Positions 16,985-26,045 of a DNA stretch of 64,000 nucleotides are shown piece by piece. Below the pieces are notes generated by a model. That model saw nothing but the letters and a program-made list of their open reading frames with translations, did not search any database and had not been told where the DNA came from. The stretch comes from Duganella alba (GTDB lineage: Bacteria > Pseudomonadota > Gammaproteobacteria > Burkholderiales > Burkholderiaceae_D): NCBI RefSeq assembly GCF_009674495.1, contig NZ_WKJN01000015.1:1-64000 (forward strand). The letters are read 5' to 3'. How positions within the stretch are numbered: position 1 is the first letter of the stretch; each line of letters starts with the position of its first letter. Made by a program: the position numbers and the translations under genes.

Positions 16985-17566
16985 TTATATCGTGGTCAGC
17001 TGGTCCAGTTGCGGCGTCATGATCGCGCTGAACATCGCCGGCTCGCCATAGGCCCGCGACGACAGCATGGCGCCGTGCACTGCCGCCATGAAGATTTCCG
17101 CTTCCACCTGCGGCGTGCGCGCCAGCTTCATCACGCCCTGCTGCTGTCCCCGCTCCAGCACGCCCGCCATCCAGGCCGACAAGGTGCGGAAGTGCGTGCG
17201 CACCTCTAGCGCCACTTCCTCGGGCAGGATCGGCAGTTCGCTGGCCAGCAGCGCGCAGATGCAGAACGGCGCGCTGGCGTCGCCGATACAGGTTTCCCAG
17301 TAGCGGACGTAGGCGCGCAGCTGCTCGGCCGGGCTGGCGATGCCGTGCTCCAGGTTCGCCAGACCGTCCCTGATGGCGGCGCGGTACTGGCTCACCAGCG
17401 CACGGACCAGATCGACCTTGCTGGGGAAGTGGTGGTGAATGCTGGCTTTCTTAATGCCGACCACTTCCGCTATGTCGGCGTAGCTGAAGCCGTTGTAGCC
17501 GCCGGCAGCGATCAAGACCCTGGCGCTGCCGAGGATATCTTCGGCAGTGTTCGATAATTTACTCAT
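16985..17566 (-). CDS. TetR/AcrR family transcriptional repressor (193 aa)
   Basis: The N-terminal helix-turn-helix spans about residues 10-52 and contains the TetR signature FSYADIAEVVGIKKASIHHHF. A ligand-binding C-terminal domain follows, with a cysteine pair in APFCICALLASE, common in the TetR_C subfamilies that regulate transporters or detoxification genes. A perfect palindrome ends 6 bases before the ATG, and a related one lies in front of the next operon on the same strand. It therefore probably represses itself and the DUF308-like/CPBP pair. The inducer is unknown. Confidence 0.9.
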   Translation of the reverse strand: MSKLSNTAEDILGSARVLIAAGGYNGFSYADIAEVVGIKKASIHHHFPSKVDLVRALVSQYRAAIRDGLANLEHGIASPAEQLRAYVRYWETCIGDASAPFCICALLASELPILPEEVALEVRTHFRTLSAWMAGVLERGQQQGVMKLARTPQVEAEIFMAAVHGAMLSSRAYGEPAMFSAIMTPQLDQLTTI

Positions 17567-17571
17567 GCAGC

Positions 17572-17591
17572 ATCCTACCTTCTGGTAGGAT
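17572..17591. promoter_or_regulatory. TetR autoregulatory operator
   Basis: A perfect 8-bp inverted repeat, ATCCTACC (17572-17579) and GGTAGGAT (17584-17591) with a TTCT spacer, lies directly upstream of the tetR ATG at 17566. Confidence 0.82.
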
Positions 17592-17614
17592 GGCAGTCAA
17601 GCGCCAATTTTTCA

Positions 17615-17674
17615 CCCCAAACGAAAGGGTCTGCCCCCAAACGAAAGGGTCTGCCCCCAAACGAAAGGGTCTGA
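17615..17674. repeat. Three tandem 20-bp repeats
   Basis: The unit CCCCAAACGAAAGGGTCTGC occurs three times with no spacer (17615, 17635, 17655); only the last base of the third copy differs. The unit equals the outer arm of the dispersed palindromic element that follows, so it looks like a local reiteration of one end of that element. Confidence 0.93.
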
Positions 17675-17715
17675 CCCCATGCGGGGTCAGACCCTGGCCG
17701 CAGCGGTGTGCGGGT
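17667..17715 (-). repeat. Dispersed palindromic element, copy A
   Basis: 12-bp arms GGGTCTGACCCC (17667-17678) and GGGGTCAGACCC (17683-17694) are separated by ATGC. A 21-base flank ending GGTGTGCGGGT follows. The same palindrome and flank occur at 44234 and 63057 in the opposite orientation. It is intergenic, between tetR and the chemoreceptor gene. Confidence 0.9.
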
Positions 17716-17773
17716 GTCACGGGTGCCGCGTGCTGCACTGCAAAAGCGTGACGCGGCGGTTTTGGGGGCAAGC

Positions 17774-19468
17774 TTAGAATGCCTCCCACTCATCCCCACC
17801 CACCGTCTCCTTGACCGGCTTCTTCAACGCCGGCCGCACCGCCGGCGCCTTGGCGCTGGCCACCACCGCTGGCGGCACCGCCCGCTTACGCGGCGGCGCC
17901 GGACGCGGCGCCGCCTGCGCCGTCGCCAGCAGCTTGAACACGCTCACCACTTCACTCAGCTTGGCCGCCTGCTCCTGCATCGACTCCGCCGCCGCGGCCG
18001 CCTGTTCCACCAGCGCCGCATTCTGCTGCGTCACCTGGTCCATCTGCACGATCGCCGTGTTCACCTGCTCGATGCCGGCGCTCTGCTCCACGCTGGCCGA
18101 GGTGATCTCGCTCATGATGTCGGTCACGCGGGTGATGCTGGTGACGATTTCGTGCATCGTCTCGCCGGCCTGATTGACCAGCACCGAACCGGTTTCCACC
18201 TTCTCCACCGAATCGCTGATCAGCAGCTTGATGTCCTTGGCCGCCGCCGCCGAGCGGTGCGCCAGGTTGCGCACCTCGCCCGCCACCACCGCGAAGCCCC
18301 TGCCCTGCTCGCCGGCGCGGGCCGCTTCCACCGCCGCGTTCAAGGCCAGAATATTGGTCTGGAAGGCAATCCCGTCGATGACCGAAATGATGTCGACAAT
18401 CTTGCGCGACGATTCGTTGATCGAGGCCATGGTGCCCACCACCTGGCCCACCACGTCGCCGCCCTTGAGCGCGATGCCGGAGGCCGATTGCGCCAGCTGG
18501 TTGGCCTGGCGCGCATTGTCGGCGTTCTGCTTGACGGTGCTGGTCAACTCCTCCATCGAGGACGCCGTCTCTTCCAGCGAGCTGGCCTGCTCTTCGGTGC
18601 GCGACGACAGATCCTGGTTGCCGCTGGCGATTTCCGCCGAGGCCGTGGCGATGGTGTCGGTGCCGTTGCGCACCTGGCTGACCAGGCTTTGCAGGTTGCC
18701 GGTCATGTCCTTCAGCGCCTGCATCAGCTGCCCGGTTTCACAGGAACTCTTGACGTCGATGTCGCGCGTCAAGTCACCGTCCGCCACATCGCGCGCCAGC
18801 GACACCGCTTCCTGCAGCGGCCTGGCGACGATCCGCGCCACCCACATCGCCAGCACCATGCCGATGCCGATATTGACCACCAGCAGAATAATCGAGGTAA
18901 TCCGCGCGTTCTGGTACACCACCGAGGCCGCCTCGCTGGCCGCATCGCCGCCGTCGACGTTCAGTTTGACCAGCTTGTTGATGATGTCGGTGAATTCGGT
19001 GATGCGGGAGGCGGAAGCGGTCATCACCGCGCGCCCTTCCGTCTTGCTGCCGGAGCGCGACAGCTGCACCATTTTGTCGTGCTCGCCCATATAGGCCGCC
19101 ACGCTCTTGTCGAAATCGGCCGCCATGGCCCTTTCTTCCGGGCTGGAAATCAGGCCTTCATAGGCGCTGCGGTGTTTTTTCAGCGAGGCCAGCGCCTCGT
19201 CCATGCGCTTCTCGTAGCCGGCCATCAGCGCCGCGTCGTCGTTGAGCAGGTGCGCCAGTTCCCAGCGCCGCAGCTCGCCCACGTCGGAACGCAGGTCCAT
19301 CACCGCGCGCACGCTGGGCATCCAGTTGTCCGCCAGGTCGGTCGACGCCTGGTTGACGCGGCTCATCGACACCATATTGCTGATGCCGAGGATTAAGGTC
19401 AGCAACAATACCGCACCGAACGAGACGATCAGTTTGGGGGCGATTCTCAGATCGTAAAACCACTTCAT
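17774..19468 (-). CDS. Methyl-accepting chemotaxis protein (564 aa)
   Basis: I chose the ATG at 19468 because AGGAG lies 7 bases before it and MKWFYDLRIAPKL is the usual start of such receptors; the frame stays open further upstream. TM1 (about 11-31), a periplasmic four-helix-bundle sensor (about 32-190) and TM2 (about 190-212) lead to a HAMP segment and the signalling hairpin, with the conserved tip IDGIAFQTNILALNAAVEAA near 364-383. A Pro/Lys/Ala linker ends in EWEAF, an xWxxF pentapeptide that tethers CheR and CheB. This is a transmembrane receptor feeding CheA. The ligand is not evident. Confidence 0.93.
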   Translation of the reverse strand: MKWFYDLRIAPKLIVSFGAVLLLTLILGISNMVSMSRVNQASTDLADNWMPSVRAVMDLRSDVGELRRWELAHLLNDDAALMAGYEKRMDEALASLKKHRSAYEGLISSPEERAMAADFDKSVAAYMGEHDKMVQLSRSGSKTEGRAVMTASASRITEFTDIINKLVKLNVDGGDAASEAASVVYQNARITSIILLVVNIGIGMVLAMWVARIVARPLQEAVSLARDVADGDLTRDIDVKSSCETGQLMQALKDMTGNLQSLVSQVRNGTDTIATASAEIASGNQDLSSRTEEQASSLEETASSMEELTSTVKQNADNARQANQLAQSASGIALKGGDVVGQVVGTMASINESSRKIVDIISVIDGIAFQTNILALNAAVEAARAGEQGRGFAVVAGEVRNLAHRSAAAAKDIKLLISDSVEKVETGSVLVNQAGETMHEIVTSITRVTDIMSEITSASVEQSAGIEQVNTAIVQMDQVTQQNAALVEQAAAAAESMQEQAAKLSEVVSVFKLLATAQAAPRPAPPRKRAVPPAVVASAKAPAVRPALKKPVKETVGGDEWEAF

Positions 19469-19582
19469 GGCGGATCTCCTGATGGTTGCACCGGGTATCC
19501 AGTATGCAACTAACAGGAGCCCGGTGCCAGCGACAAGCTGTTGCTGTGTTTTCCACACAACAACCTGTCGCTTTAGGGCGAT

Positions 19583-21841
19583 TTACAGCTTGCCGTTCAG
19601 GGTCAGGAACACCTGGCGCGGCGCGCCGTTCAGCAGCGTTTGCGCGGTGCCGTTCGGATCGCTGGCCTGGAAGCCGTTCGAGCCGATGGTGCTGATGTAC
19701 TGCTTGTCGAACAGGTTGGTCACGTTCAGCTGCAGCGACAGTTCCTTGGCCCAGCCCAGCGACTTCAGCTTGTAGCCGGCCGACAGGTTGGCCAGCCAGA
19801 ACGACGGCACGCCGTTGTCGTTCAGGTAGGTGTAGTAGCGCTTGCCGGTGTACTTGGCGCCGAGACGGGCGAACAACGGGCCGCCTTCATACGACACCTC
19901 GGTGTTGAACAACTGGCGCGGCGCGTCGACCACGGTCTTGCCGCTGACCGCCACCAGCGTGGTGCCGTCCATGTAGTTCGACTTGTACTTGGAATCGTTG
20001 AAGGTGTAGGAGTTGAACCAGCTGAACTCGCGGTTGAACTTCCACACGGCGATCGCTTCCAGACCCTTGGTGTCGACTTTACCGACGTTGACGAAGGTCG
20101 AGGCGCAACCGACGATGCCGGCGCAGGTGGCCACGCTCAGCTGACGGTCATCGAAGCGCGCGCTGTACACCGCCAGCGAGCCTTGCAGGCTGGCGCGCTT
20201 GAAGCGGTAGCCGAGGTCGACGTTGGTCGAGGTTTCCGGCTTCAGGTTGGCCACGCCGGCGTTGTAGGCGGCCTGGGTCTGCGAGAACGGACCGGTCACG
20301 CCCGGCTGGTGCGCGCGCATGTTTTTCGATGCCGAACCGAACACTTCATCGTCGCTGGTGAGCGCGTAATTGAAGCCGGCCTGCGGCAGGAATTTCTTGT
20401 TGGCGTCCAGGTCGCCGGCGGCGCGCGTGCCGACGATGTTGGTGGCCTTGATGTCGACGTCGAGCGACTTGAAGCCGGCGTTGATTTTCAGCTTGTTGTC
20501 CATCAGCGCCAGCGTGTCCTGCAGGTAGTACTGCGAGGTGGTGGTGATGAAGTTCTGCTTCCAGTCGGTGGCGAACGGATTGGTCAGGTAGTACATGGTG
20601 TCGGCCGGACCGGTCACGCCGTAGTAGTTGCGGCTGGCGGTGTGGTTGTTGCGCTCGCCCCACAGGCCGGCAGCGATGGTGTGGTCGCCGATTTCCCAGC
20701 TCAGGTCGCTGGTGACGCCGTCGCGGCCGATGCTGTACTCGGTGGTGCGCACCGAGATCGGGTTGGCGGCGTCGGTCGGCACGTAAGGCGTGTACCAGTG
20801 GCCCTGGCCCTTGTTGTCGTGGTGGTAGACGGTGGTCTTCAGGTCCAGGTTCTGGGCCAGGTGCAGGTCCAGCGTCAGGCCGCTCAGGGTGTCCTTGCGC
20901 AGGCCGCCGGCCGAGTAGTAGGCGTCGTCCAGGCTGTTGACGCCGCCGCTGTAGATGCCCTTGGCGGCATTCACCGCGCGCTGCCAGTCGGACTGGTAGT
21001 TGTCCCAGTTGTAGCCGAGGCGGCGGATCATTTCCAGCGACAGATCCTGGTAGTCGATTTCCTTGCGGTCCGAGTAGTTCAGGAAGCCGGTCAGGCTGTT
21101 GTCGCCGAAGTTGAACACGAAGCGCGAGTTCCACTGATCCTGGTCCTGGCCGCCCTGGCCTTTCCATTTGTCGGTGCGCTGGCGGGTGCCGCTCAGGTAG
21201 GCCTTGAAGACGCCGTTGATCAGGCCGGTGTCGACGCGGGCGAAGGTGCGCGAGGTCGAATCGCTGCCGAAGGTCTGCGCGAAGGTCAGGGCGCGCTCGT
21301 CGCTCGGGGCCAGCGTGAAGAACTGCACGGTGCCGCCCAGGTTGCTCGACGAGGCGGTGCCCAGCGAACCGGCGCCTTGCGACACCGACACGCTGCCGAT
21401 GTTTTCCGACGAGATGGCGCGGCTGATGTGCAGGCCGTTGTTGTTACCGTAGGTCATGTCGCCGAGCGGAATGCCGTCCAGCGTGAAGCCCAGCTGGTTC
21501 TGGTTGAAGCCACGGATGCTGAAGCGGGTCGACCACTCGTAGGCGCCGAACGGATCGGACGACTGGAAGTTCACGCCGGGCAGCTTTTCCAGCACTTTCA
21601 GCGGGCTGGTGCCCGGCAGCGCTTCGGCCAGGTCGGCCTTGTTGATGTTTTGCACCTGGCGCGACTGGCCGCGGCCGGTGATTTCCACGGTTTGCACCGG
21701 ACCGGCCATGGCGGCGACAGCGGCGCTGTCATCGGCGGCGTCGGCATCGGCGGGAACGGCGGCGGCAGCGTAGGCGGCGTGGCAAGCCAGGGCTTGCAGA
21801 ACCAGCAGGCACAGAGGTTTCAGGGGGAAGCGCTGTTGCAT
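19583..21841 (-). CDS. TonB-dependent outer membrane receptor (752 aa)
   Basis: A signal peptide ends near AYAAAA (about residue 27). The TonB box-like stretch VQTVEITGRG (near 49) precedes a plug domain with FSIRGFNQNQLGFTLDGIPLG. A 22-strand barrel follows, with LQLNVTNLFDKQYIST near the end. The C-terminus is LTLNGKL, so the usual final aromatic residue is missing. The family takes up siderophores, cobalamin or glycans using TonB energy. No linked periplasmic or ABC genes identify the ligand; the plug resembles Fec/Fiu-like siderophore receptors only loosely. Confidence 0.92.
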   Translation of the reverse strand: MQQRFPLKPLCLLVLQALACHAAYAAAAVPADADAADDSAAVAAMAGPVQTVEITGRGQSRQVQNINKADLAEALPGTSPLKVLEKLPGVNFQSSDPFGAYEWSTRFSIRGFNQNQLGFTLDGIPLGDMTYGNNNGLHISRAISSENIGSVSVSQGAGSLGTASSSNLGGTVQFFTLAPSDERALTFAQTFGSDSTSRTFARVDTGLINGVFKAYLSGTRQRTDKWKGQGGQDQDQWNSRFVFNFGDNSLTGFLNYSDRKEIDYQDLSLEMIRRLGYNWDNYQSDWQRAVNAAKGIYSGGVNSLDDAYYSAGGLRKDTLSGLTLDLHLAQNLDLKTTVYHHDNKGQGHWYTPYVPTDAANPISVRTTEYSIGRDGVTSDLSWEIGDHTIAAGLWGERNNHTASRNYYGVTGPADTMYYLTNPFATDWKQNFITTTSQYYLQDTLALMDNKLKINAGFKSLDVDIKATNIVGTRAAGDLDANKKFLPQAGFNYALTSDDEVFGSASKNMRAHQPGVTGPFSQTQAAYNAGVANLKPETSTNVDLGYRFKRASLQGSLAVYSARFDDRQLSVATCAGIVGCASTFVNVGKVDTKGLEAIAVWKFNREFSWFNSYTFNDSKYKSNYMDGTTLVAVSGKTVVDAPRQLFNTEVSYEGGPLFARLGAKYTGKRYYTYLNDNGVPSFWLANLSAGYKLKSLGWAKELSLQLNVTNLFDKQYISTIGSNGFQASDPNGTAQTLLNGAPRQVFLTLNGKL

Positions 21842-22030
21842 GATTGTTGTTCTTTCTTGCTAGGTTGGTGGAATATCAACTGGCAAGATTGTAGGAAGAG
21901 CATGTGACGATGCGATGACGCCGGCATGACATCTTGATGACACAACAACAGTTGTTCATGCAGTCATAGTACGGCTCCGCACGGAAGCGCGGCCGGCGCC
22001 GCCGTAGCATGGCGGCAAACAGGAGACCAC

Positions 22031-23296
22031 ATGGACAAACACGCCCCGGCCAAGGGTTGGCTCGGCAAGCTCGGCCCCGGCCTGATCACCGGCGCGGCCG
22101 ACGACGACCCGAGCGGCATCGCCACCTACTCGCAGGCCGGCGCGCAATTCCGCTACGGCATGCTATGGACGCTGCTGCTGGCCTATCCGCTGATGGTCGG
22201 CATCCAGGCGGTCAGCGCGCACATCGGCCGCGTCAGCGGGCATGGCCTGGCGACCAATATCCGCCGCCACTTTCCGGCCTGGCTGCTGTACACGCTGGTG
22301 GCCTTGCTGCTGCTGGCCAACACCATCAACATCGCCGCCGACATCGCCGCCATGGGCGAGGCCGCCAGCATGGTGCTGGGCGGCGGCGCGCACTGGTACG
22401 CGGCCGGCGCCGGCGTGCTGTCGGCGGTGCTGCAGGTGATGCTGCCCTACCGCAGCTATGTGCGCGTGCTCAAGTGGCTGACGCTGGCGCTGCTGGCCTA
22501 TGTCGCCACCACGCTGACGCTCAAGCTGCCGTGGCCGGCCATTCTGCATGCGGCCGTGCTGCCTTCGCTACACTGGAACAAGGATTACATCACCACCGTG
22601 GTGGCGATCTTCGGCACCACCATCAGCCCCTACCTGTTCTTCTGGCAGGCCTCGCAGGAAGTGGAAGACCTGCACGCCGATCCCGACGCCCGGCCGCTCA
22701 AGCACGCCACGCACCAGGCCAGCGAACAGCTCAAGCGCATCAAGATCGACACCGTCACCGGCATGGGCTTTTCCAACCTGGTGGCGATGTGCATCATGCT
22801 GACCACCGCCGCCACGCTGGGCGCCCACGGCATCACCCACATTGCGTCGTCGGCGCAGGCGGCCGAGGCGCTGCGGCCGATCGCCGGCGACTTCGCGTTC
22901 GCCCTGTTCAGCATGGGCATCATCGGCACCGGCCTGCTGGCGGTGCCGGTGCTGGCCGGCTCGGCCGCCTACGCCATCGCCGGCGCCATGCGCTGGAACA
23001 ACAGCCTGGAGTTGCAATTGGCCGGCGCGCGCAAGTTCTACGCCATCATCATCGGCGCCACGCTGGTGGGCACGGCGCTGTGCTTCACCGCCATCGACCC
23101 GATCCAGGCGCTGTTCTGGAGCGCGGTGGTCAATGGCGTGATCGCGGTGCCGGTGATGGTGGTGGTGATGCTGCTGGCCGTGCGGCCGGCCGTGATGGGC
23201 GCACTGGTGATCTCGCGCCGCCTGCGCGTGCTGGGCTGGCTGTGCACGGCCGTGATGGCGCTGGCGGTGCTGGCGATGTTTGCCACGCTGGGGTAA
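22031..23296 (+). CDS. Nramp-related divalent metal transporter (421 aa)
   Basis: Eleven hydrophobic helices of the Nramp fold can be traced. TM1 carries ADDDPSGIATYSQ (23-35), where classical Nramp proteins have DPGN. TM6 carries FGTTISPYLFFWQ (about 193-205), where Mn/Fe transporters have the metal-binding A-x-x-M-P-H motif. Loss of the methionine and the TISPY pattern place it in the divergent branch of Nramp-related proteins; some of that branch carry Mg or other cations. The start is ATG 22031 after AACAGGAG. It stands alone, with a small secreted-protein gene 24 bases after it. Confidence 0.85.
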   Translation: MDKHAPAKGWLGKLGPGLITGAADDDPSGIATYSQAGAQFRYGMLWTLLLAYPLMVGIQAVSAHIGRVSGHGLATNIRRHFPAWLLYTLVALLLLANTINIAADIAAMGEAASMVLGGGAHWYAAGAGVLSAVLQVMLPYRSYVRVLKWLTLALLAYVATTLTLKLPWPAILHAAVLPSLHWNKDYITTVVAIFGTTISPYLFFWQASQEVEDLHADPDARPLKHATHQASEQLKRIKIDTVTGMGFSNLVAMCIMLTTAATLGAHGITHIASSAQAAEALRPIAGDFAFALFSMGIIGTGLLAVPVLAGSAAYAIAGAMRWNNSLELQLAGARKFYAIIIGATLVGTALCFTAIDPIQALFWSAVVNGVIAVPVMVVVMLLAVRPAVMGALVISRRLRVLGWLCTAVMALAVLAMFATLG

Positions 23297-23320
23297 GCTG
23301 GGGTTTTCCCCGGAGGTGCG

Positions 23321-23638
23321 ATGCGACGCTTGTTTGCCCTGCTGCTGACCCTGATGATGGCGCTGCCCGCGCTCGCCATCGACCGGCCCTTCCCCGCCAA
23401 CATCCTGCGCGGCAAATTCACCCCCGGCTATTTTCCCGACATTACGCTGGACGGCAAGCCGCGCCAGCTGTCGCCGTCCGCGCGCATCTTCAACCAGGAC
23501 AACCGCATCGAAATGCCGGCCGCCGTGCGCGGCGCCGACCTGGTGGTCAACTACACGGTCGACGGCATGGGCTATGTCGACCGCATCTGGATACTGACGG
23601 CGGACGAAGCCGCGCAGCCGGTGCCGGCGGCTAAATAA
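23321..23638 (+). CDS. Small secreted protein of unknown function (105 aa)
   Basis: MRRLFALLLTLMMALPALA is a clear Sec signal peptide, leaving a mature protein of about 86 residues that begins IDRPFPANILRG. The body contains alternating strands (VVNYTVDGMGYVDRIWIL) and no cysteine. GGAGGTG precedes the ATG at good spacing. It follows the Nramp-related gene closely and may be co-transcribed. Its end overlaps the convergent GGDEF-EAL gene by 8 bases. I do not recognise a family. Confidence 0.75.
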   Translation: MRRLFALLLTLMMALPALAIDRPFPANILRGKFTPGYFPDITLDGKPRQLSPSARIFNQDNRIEMPAAVRGADLVVNYTVDGMGYVDRIWILTADEAAQPVPAAK

Positions 23639-25937
23639 CGAAGTCCGGCTGCGCTTGCGGCGCGGCGCGGCCGTCGGCAAAGTGCAGCAGCTCGTCGGGC
23701 AGGATAGGCCGCGAGATGTGGTAGCCCTGCAGATAATGGCAGCCCATCTTTTCCAGGATCGCGGCCTGCCCCGCCGTTTCCACGCCCTCCGCCACCAGTT
23801 GCAGGCCCAGGCTGTGGCCCATGGCGATGATGGCGTGCACCAGGCTGTTGCTACGCTCGCTATGCTCGATATCCATGACAAAGGCGCGGTCGATCTTCAG
23901 CGTGTTCAGGTGGAACTGCGTCAGGTAGCTGAGCGAGGAATAGCCGGTGCCGAAATCGTCGAGCGATATGCCGACGCCCAGCGCGCGCAGCTGCGCCAGC
24001 ACGGTCTGGACGTTGGCGGCGTCCTCGATCAGCACGCGCTCGGTCAGCTCCAGTTCCAGCTGGTGCGGCGACAGGCCGTTGCGGATCAACGCCTGCGACA
24101 CCAGCGTGACAAACTGCGGATCGGCCAGCTGCCAGGCCGAGACGTTGATGCTGATGGTCACATCGTCCAGCACGCTGTGCTTCCACAGGCCGACCTGGCG
24201 GCAGGCCTGCTCCAGCACCCAGGTGCCCAGCGCGATGATCATGCCGCTGTCCTCGGCGACCGGAATGAAGCGGTCCGGCGGCATCGGCCCCAGCAGCGGG
24301 CTGTTCCAGCGCAGCAGCGCCTCCACCTTGGTCAGCTTGCCGGTGTGGGCGTTGGTGATGGCTTGATAAACCAGGTAGAACTCGTTGGCCTCGATGGCGT
24401 CGCGCAATGCACCGTCGATCACCAGGGCGTCCTTGGCGACGGCGTTCATGGCGTCGTTGAACACGCGCTGCTCGCCGCGGCCGGCTTTCTTGGCCTCGTA
24501 CATGGCGATGTCGGCGTTGCGTATCAGGGTGTCGCTATCGGCGCCGTGGTTTGGATAGCAGGCAATGCCGATGCTGGCCGTGACGCTGATCGCATGGTAG
24601 GACAGCTCGAAGCCCCTGCCCATGGCGGCGATGACGGCCTCGGCGCAATCGGCCGCCATCTGCTCGGCGCTGTGGGGCGCCAGGTCGGAAATAACGATGA
24701 TGAACTCGTCGCCGCCGAAGCGGGCCAGCACATCGGTCGGCCGCAGCAGCTGGTGCAGGCGGTCGGCGGCATTGCGCAGCAGTTCGTCGCCGGCGGCGTG
24801 GCCGAAGGAATCGTTGACGCGCTTGAACTTGTCCAGGTCGATGAACAGCACCGCGCATTCGCGGCCGGCCGCAGCCGCTTTCCTCACCTCCTCCGTCAGC
24901 CGGACCGACAGCGCGTGGCGGTTGCAATAGCCGGTGACCGGATCGACGCGGGCGGCCTGGTACAGCAAATCGTCCTTCTTCTTGCGCTCGCTGACGTCAA
25001 GCAGCTGGACCAGGCAGTACAAACGGCCGCGCTCGACATATGGCGACCCCAACAGCTCGACCGGCAGATGGTTGCCATTTCGCAACTTAAAGATGGCGGT
25101 ATCGGCGATCGGATATTGTGCGCCGTCGGCCTCGAAGCGGAAGAAATAATGGTCGGCCATCTCGCGCGTCAGGCCGGGCAGCAGATCGCAAACATGCAAA
25201 CCGATCAACTCCTGCGCGCTGTTAAATCCAAGCAACTTTGCACAACGTTCATTGGCGACATGGATGTAGCCGCGCCGGTCGCGGATCAGAAATCCGTGGC
25301 TCAGGCTGTCGATGGTGCGGGCGTAGCGCTGCTGGATTTCATCCTGGACCGCGTAGATCAGGCCGAGCATCGTCAGCACTTTGAGAATGCTGGTGCCGAC
25401 AAACCATACCGCATAGACATCCGGACTGAGGCTGACGGCGGAGAATAAATTAAACCCGCCGCGCAGCATCAGCGTCAGGCCCAGCCAACGATAGCGATTA
25501 TTAACGCTGACCAGCCGCGAGCCCACCCATAACATGACCAGGCCCAAAGCCGCAGCACTGCCGCGCGGCAGCCATTGATTATTCAGGTGCCAGGCGTAAT
25601 AGAAAATACCGCTGAGGACCAGAATGACCGGCGACATCCAGCGCACATGATGTGCGCGTAATTTACCGATAAAGAATTGCGTACCGGCCCAATAACCGGC
25701 CGCGCCGACGGTTAAACACAAGGCGCATAAATACAGCTGCAATTCCAATGGAATAAGGCCCGTGCCGCCAAACCATATAATCCCGCCGGCCATAATCGCC
25801 AGTTGGCCGGCGCCCCAGAATAGCGCGTGCTTTTCCTTGCGCTGCATCAGCCATAGGAAAATCAGTAATGCGCTCAAGATGGAGTCGGCGGTAAATTCCA
25901 CCACCATCGCTGTGAGATAGCCTGGTTCTGCGCTCAT
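23631..25937 (-). CDS. Membrane-anchored PAS-GGDEF-EAL c-di-GMP protein (768 aa)
   Basis: Six or seven hydrophobic segments (about 10-200) form an N-terminal membrane sensor. A PAS domain follows (about 205-320, GFLIRDRRGYIHVANERCAK), then GGDEF and EAL domains. The cyclase site is intact (RFGGDEF near 404-410), with an RPTD I-site five residues before it. The phosphodiesterase site is also intact, with EAL near 538, DDFGTGYSSL and EGVET. It could make or break c-di-GMP; such proteins usually show one dominant activity. It is monocistronic. Confidence 0.93.
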   Translation of the reverse strand: MSAEPGYLTAMVVEFTADSILSALLIFLWLMQRKEKHALFWGAGQLAIMAGGIIWFGGTGLIPLELQLYLCALCLTVGAAGYWAGTQFFIGKLRAHHVRWMSPVILVLSGIFYYAWHLNNQWLPRGSAAALGLVMLWVGSRLVSVNNRYRWLGLTLMLRGGFNLFSAVSLSPDVYAVWFVGTSILKVLTMLGLIYAVQDEIQQRYARTIDSLSHGFLIRDRRGYIHVANERCAKLLGFNSAQELIGLHVCDLLPGLTREMADHYFFRFEADGAQYPIADTAIFKLRNGNHLPVELLGSPYVERGRLYCLVQLLDVSERKKKDDLLYQAARVDPVTGYCNRHALSVRLTEEVRKAAAAGRECAVLFIDLDKFKRVNDSFGHAAGDELLRNAADRLHQLLRPTDVLARFGGDEFIIVISDLAPHSAEQMAADCAEAVIAAMGRGFELSYHAISVTASIGIACYPNHGADSDTLIRNADIAMYEAKKAGRGEQRVFNDAMNAVAKDALVIDGALRDAIEANEFYLVYQAITNAHTGKLTKVEALLRWNSPLLGPMPPDRFIPVAEDSGMIIALGTWVLEQACRQVGLWKHSVLDDVTISINVSAWQLADPQFVTLVSQALIRNGLSPHQLELELTERVLIEDAANVQTVLAQLRALGVGISLDDFGTGYSSLSYLTQFHLNTLKIDRAFVMDIEHSERSNSLVHAIIAMGHSLGLQLVAEGVETAGQAAILEKMGCHYLQGYHISRPILPDELLHFADGRAAPQAQPDFVI

Positions 25938-26045
25938 TGGCGTTCTGCGCCCTGCGGGCGGATCAAGATGACTACCCGCATTGTAAGCTGAAAGGCAAAG
26001 TCATGCTAAAAATTAGCACAAACCAGCCAGTTTTCAGCTTATGCC

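Noticed and set aside
17615..17674. Possible CRISPR array (three 20-bp repeats)
   Set aside because: There are no spacers between the repeats and no cas genes nearby; it is a tandem repeat.
19640..21907. Open frame of 755 codons antisense to the TonB receptor
   Set aside because: Low-complexity Val/Ala/Gly/Gln/Arg product without motifs; the receptor on the other strand is clear.
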